A stretch of 64,000 nucleotides of DNA from Larkinella arboricola (GTDB lineage Bacteria; Bacteroidota; Bacteroidia; Cytophagales; Spirosomataceae): positions 210,731 to 274,730 of the forward strand of contig NZ_QLMC01000006.1 of assembly GCF_003259745.1 (NCBI RefSeq), written 5' to 3'. Below, in pieces: positions 62,797 through 64,000 of the stretch (the first letter of the stretch is position 1; the number at the start of each line of letters is the position of its first letter). A model generated the notes under the pieces. That model worked only from the letters and a program-made list of their open reading frames with translations, made no database searches and was not told the DNA's origin. The position numbers were made by a program, and so were the translations under genes.

Positions 62797-63363
62797 TTAA
62801 TCGGCGAGTAGTTCAATGATCTTCCGGGCAAAAAGGTGGGCGTGTCCGCCGGATCGGCCTGTTACCAGATCGCCGTCGACCACCACATCCTCGTTGGTAT
62901 AGAGGGCACCGTAGGCTTTGGCGTCGCCGATCAGGTTGTTATGGCACACCAGCCGCCGACCCTTCACCAGTTCCGTTGCGGGCGCCACCAGCCACAAACC
63001 GTGGCATATAATGCCTTTCAGAATCGATTTTTCGGCAAAAACCCGTTGTAGAAAAGCCGTGGCCGGGGGAATTTTGTCGACGTCTTCGGTATACCGCAAC
63101 CGATCCGATACCATGCCCGAAGGCACGATAATGGCTGAATAACTACGCAATTCGTCGTCGGTGATCGACTCAAAACTTTCCCAGCAATCCATCGGGGCCC
63201 GGTATTCGTGGCCTTGAAACGTGATTCGTTCCTGCCCCCAGAGCCGCGTCAGAAAATGCAGTTCGGCCCCTTCTTCCGGGAAACGATATTTATAGTAAAA
63301 GATCTCGTTCTCGTAGTAATCGCTTTCCAGCAGAATACCGATTTTTTTTCCTGCGAGCTTCAT
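62797..63363 (-). CDS. DJ-1/PfpI-family protein
   Basis: A 188-residue DJ-1/PfpI-superfamily protein: KKIGILLESDYYENEIFYYKYRF at the start with the Glu (visible as GILLESDYYENE), YSAIIVPSGMVSDRLRY, and the nucleophile elbow KGIICHGLWLVAPA, where Cys-His (C and H of ICHG) match the DJ-1 catalytic pair. A late GDLVTGRSGGHAHLFARKII segment matches the family's end. Members act as deglycase/glyoxalase III, proteases or chaperones in stress. Between NTF2-like and VOC genes with 14-30 base gaps, it appears to be part of the same operon. Confidence 0.92.
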   Translation of the reverse strand: MKLAGKKIGILLESDYYENEIFYYKYRFPEEGAELHFLTRLWGQERITFQGHEYRAPMDCWESFESITDDELRSYSAIIVPSGMVSDRLRYTEDVDKIPPATAFLQRVFAEKSILKGIICHGLWLVAPATELVKGRRLVCHNNLIGDAKAYGALYTNEDVVVDGDLVTGRSGGHAHLFARKIIELLAD

Positions 63364-63393
63364 AGCGGGCGGTTAAAAGGTTAGGAATCCCTC

Positions 63394-63786
63394 TCAGGCC
63401 AGTGAGCCATCGGGGTGTTGAACCATGCCCGCAAAGTGGATGGCAATCCGGCCGTCGCGCAGCACCCAGCTGTCGGCAAAGCGCATGTTGCTCTCGCCGT
63501 CGGCAGTGGTCATCGTGATCTGTTCGGTGATCATGAGCGTCTCGGGCGCTTCGGTTTCGGCCCAGAATACGATGTCGGTTTCCAGACCGTCGATGCCCAG
63601 AATCCCTTCCATGTGCTGGCGAATCTGCTCGCGTCCCTGGTAGATCAGCGGTTTTTTCATGAAGCTGCTGATCAGCAGCGCGTCGTCGGTGTATTGGTCG
63701 AGGAGGGCTTCGATGTTCTTGTCGAGAATATGCTGGATATGCTCCTTGTACATCTGCCCCAGTTTGCTATCGGGAACGTTTTTCAT
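63394..63786 (-). CDS. NTF2-like / SnoaL-like family protein
   Basis: A 130-residue protein of the cone-shaped NTF2-like fold: MYKEHIQHILDKNIEALLDQYTDDALLIS (visible as HILDKNIEALLDQYTDDALL), a middle helix REQIRQHMEGIL, and strands ETLMITEQITM and FADSWVLRDGRIAIHFAG. Such domains bind or convert small ligands (SnoaL, ketosteroid isomerase) or act as dimerisation units. No catalytic residues can be named with confidence. It follows the truncated gene at the window end after 42 bases. Confidence 0.85.
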   Translation of the reverse strand: MKNVPDSKLGQMYKEHIQHILDKNIEALLDQYTDDALLISSFMKKPLIYQGREQIRQHMEGILGIDGLETDIVFWAETEAPETLMITEQITMTTADGESNMRFADSWVLRDGRIAIHFAGMVQHPDGSLA

Positions 63787-63828
63787 AGAGTTAAAAAAGA
63801 GGAAGGATGGGTTACCACGAATCCGGTT

Positions 63829-64000
63829 TTACATCTGGAAAAGCATTACATCGGACATGACCAGCGTTAGCGGCAGGCGGTAGTCCGGGTATTGTTGCTT
63901 GATCCGGTTGATCAGTTCTTCACCTTTCAGGCCCGCCAGCACCTGCTCTTTGGCAAATTCCAGGTAGGTGATCATGGTCGGGAAAATGGAGGCATCAGTG
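63829..64000 (-). CDS. 3' end of an unidentified gene (5' part beyond the window)
   Basis: A minus-strand frame is open from the right edge to a TAA at 63829-63831, giving 56 residues: ...SIFPTMITYLEFAKEQVLAG, then KGEELINRIKQQYPDYRLPL and a terminal VMSDVMLFQM. The helical end (YLE...A...V..G..G.ELI..I...YPDY) resembles the C-terminal helices of some metallo-beta-lactamase-fold hydrolases, but this is weak. It is in the same direction as and 42 bases upstream of the NTF2-like gene, so it extends the minus-strand block beyond the window. Confidence 0.6.
   Translation of the reverse strand, partial: TDASIFPTMITYLEFAKEQVLAGLKGEELINRIKQQYPDYRLPLTLVMSDVMLFQM

Noticed and set aside
1-64000. tRNA or rRNA genes
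   Set aside because: Intergenic regions were read for cloverleaf-type arms and T-loop sequence; none was convincing, and most gaps are too short.

Overview
The window looks like a Cytophagales-type member of the Bacteroidota (Spirosoma/Larkinella-like; genus not proven). Evidence: three SusC/SusD outer-membrane nutrient pairs, a FecI/FecR anti-sigma cascade, SusD lipoproteins, lack of Shine-Dalgarno sequences, a two-component regulator of the propeller/Y_Y_Y type, and a cytochrome-less PVC-type propeller protein. No rRNA, tRNA or CRISPR was found.

Layout. (1) 1-7399, plus strand: 3' end of a SusC gene, its SusD, a 1307-residue secreted fusion (SGNH-like + PVC-type propeller + HEAT-like + azurin-like copper domain) and a secreted alpha/beta hydrolase. 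(2) 7403-11670, AT-rich island: an unknown minus-strand gene, an origin with 16 iterons, a RepB/Rep_3 initiator, a tyrosine recombinase lacking its catalytic half, and a dif-like inverted repeat. This is a plasmid replication module, either integrated or marking the replicon itself as extrachromosomal. (3) 11670-19760, minus strand: sigma factor, FecR, SusC with STN domain, SusD and a CE15-like glucuronoyl esterase, i.e. a signal-responsive locus probably aimed at glucuronoxylan. (4) 19761-21835: graveyard with a truncated carbohydrate-binding protein, an IS256-type transposase relic and a dead SusC start. (5) 21836-39406: SusC/SusD, then a pectin-themed set (six-hairpin glycosidase, GH28-like, GH78 rhamnosidase), four oxidoreductase/hydrolase genes suited to sugar-acid catabolism, and an AraC regulator. 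(6) 39407-40985: small secreted protein and two gene fragments (PIN-like, HTH-like). (7) 40986-64000, all minus strand: about 23 kb of tightly packed genes.

The last block is the most unusual part. Reading in transcription order it holds an NTF2-like protein, a DJ-1/PfpI protein, a VOC protein, an AGE-epimerase-like protein, a STAS antagonist, glycogen debranching enzyme GlgX, a second STAS antagonist, an RsbW-like ATPase/kinase, a membrane-anchored nSTAND-WD40 NTPase, a TonB-dependent receptor with a helical periplasmic extension, a GNAT acetyltransferase, an NTT-type transporter fused to HEAT repeats, a propeller sensor whose kinase domain has Asp in place of the phospho-accepting His, an intact soluble histidine kinase, a receiver-PP2C phosphatase (RsbU-like) and a bestrophin-family channel. 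All parts of a partner-switching cascade (phosphatase, kinase, two antagonists) are present without a linked sigma factor, and are interleaved with glycogen metabolism. I infer a stress or nutrient-state signalling operon; its output is not visible in the window.
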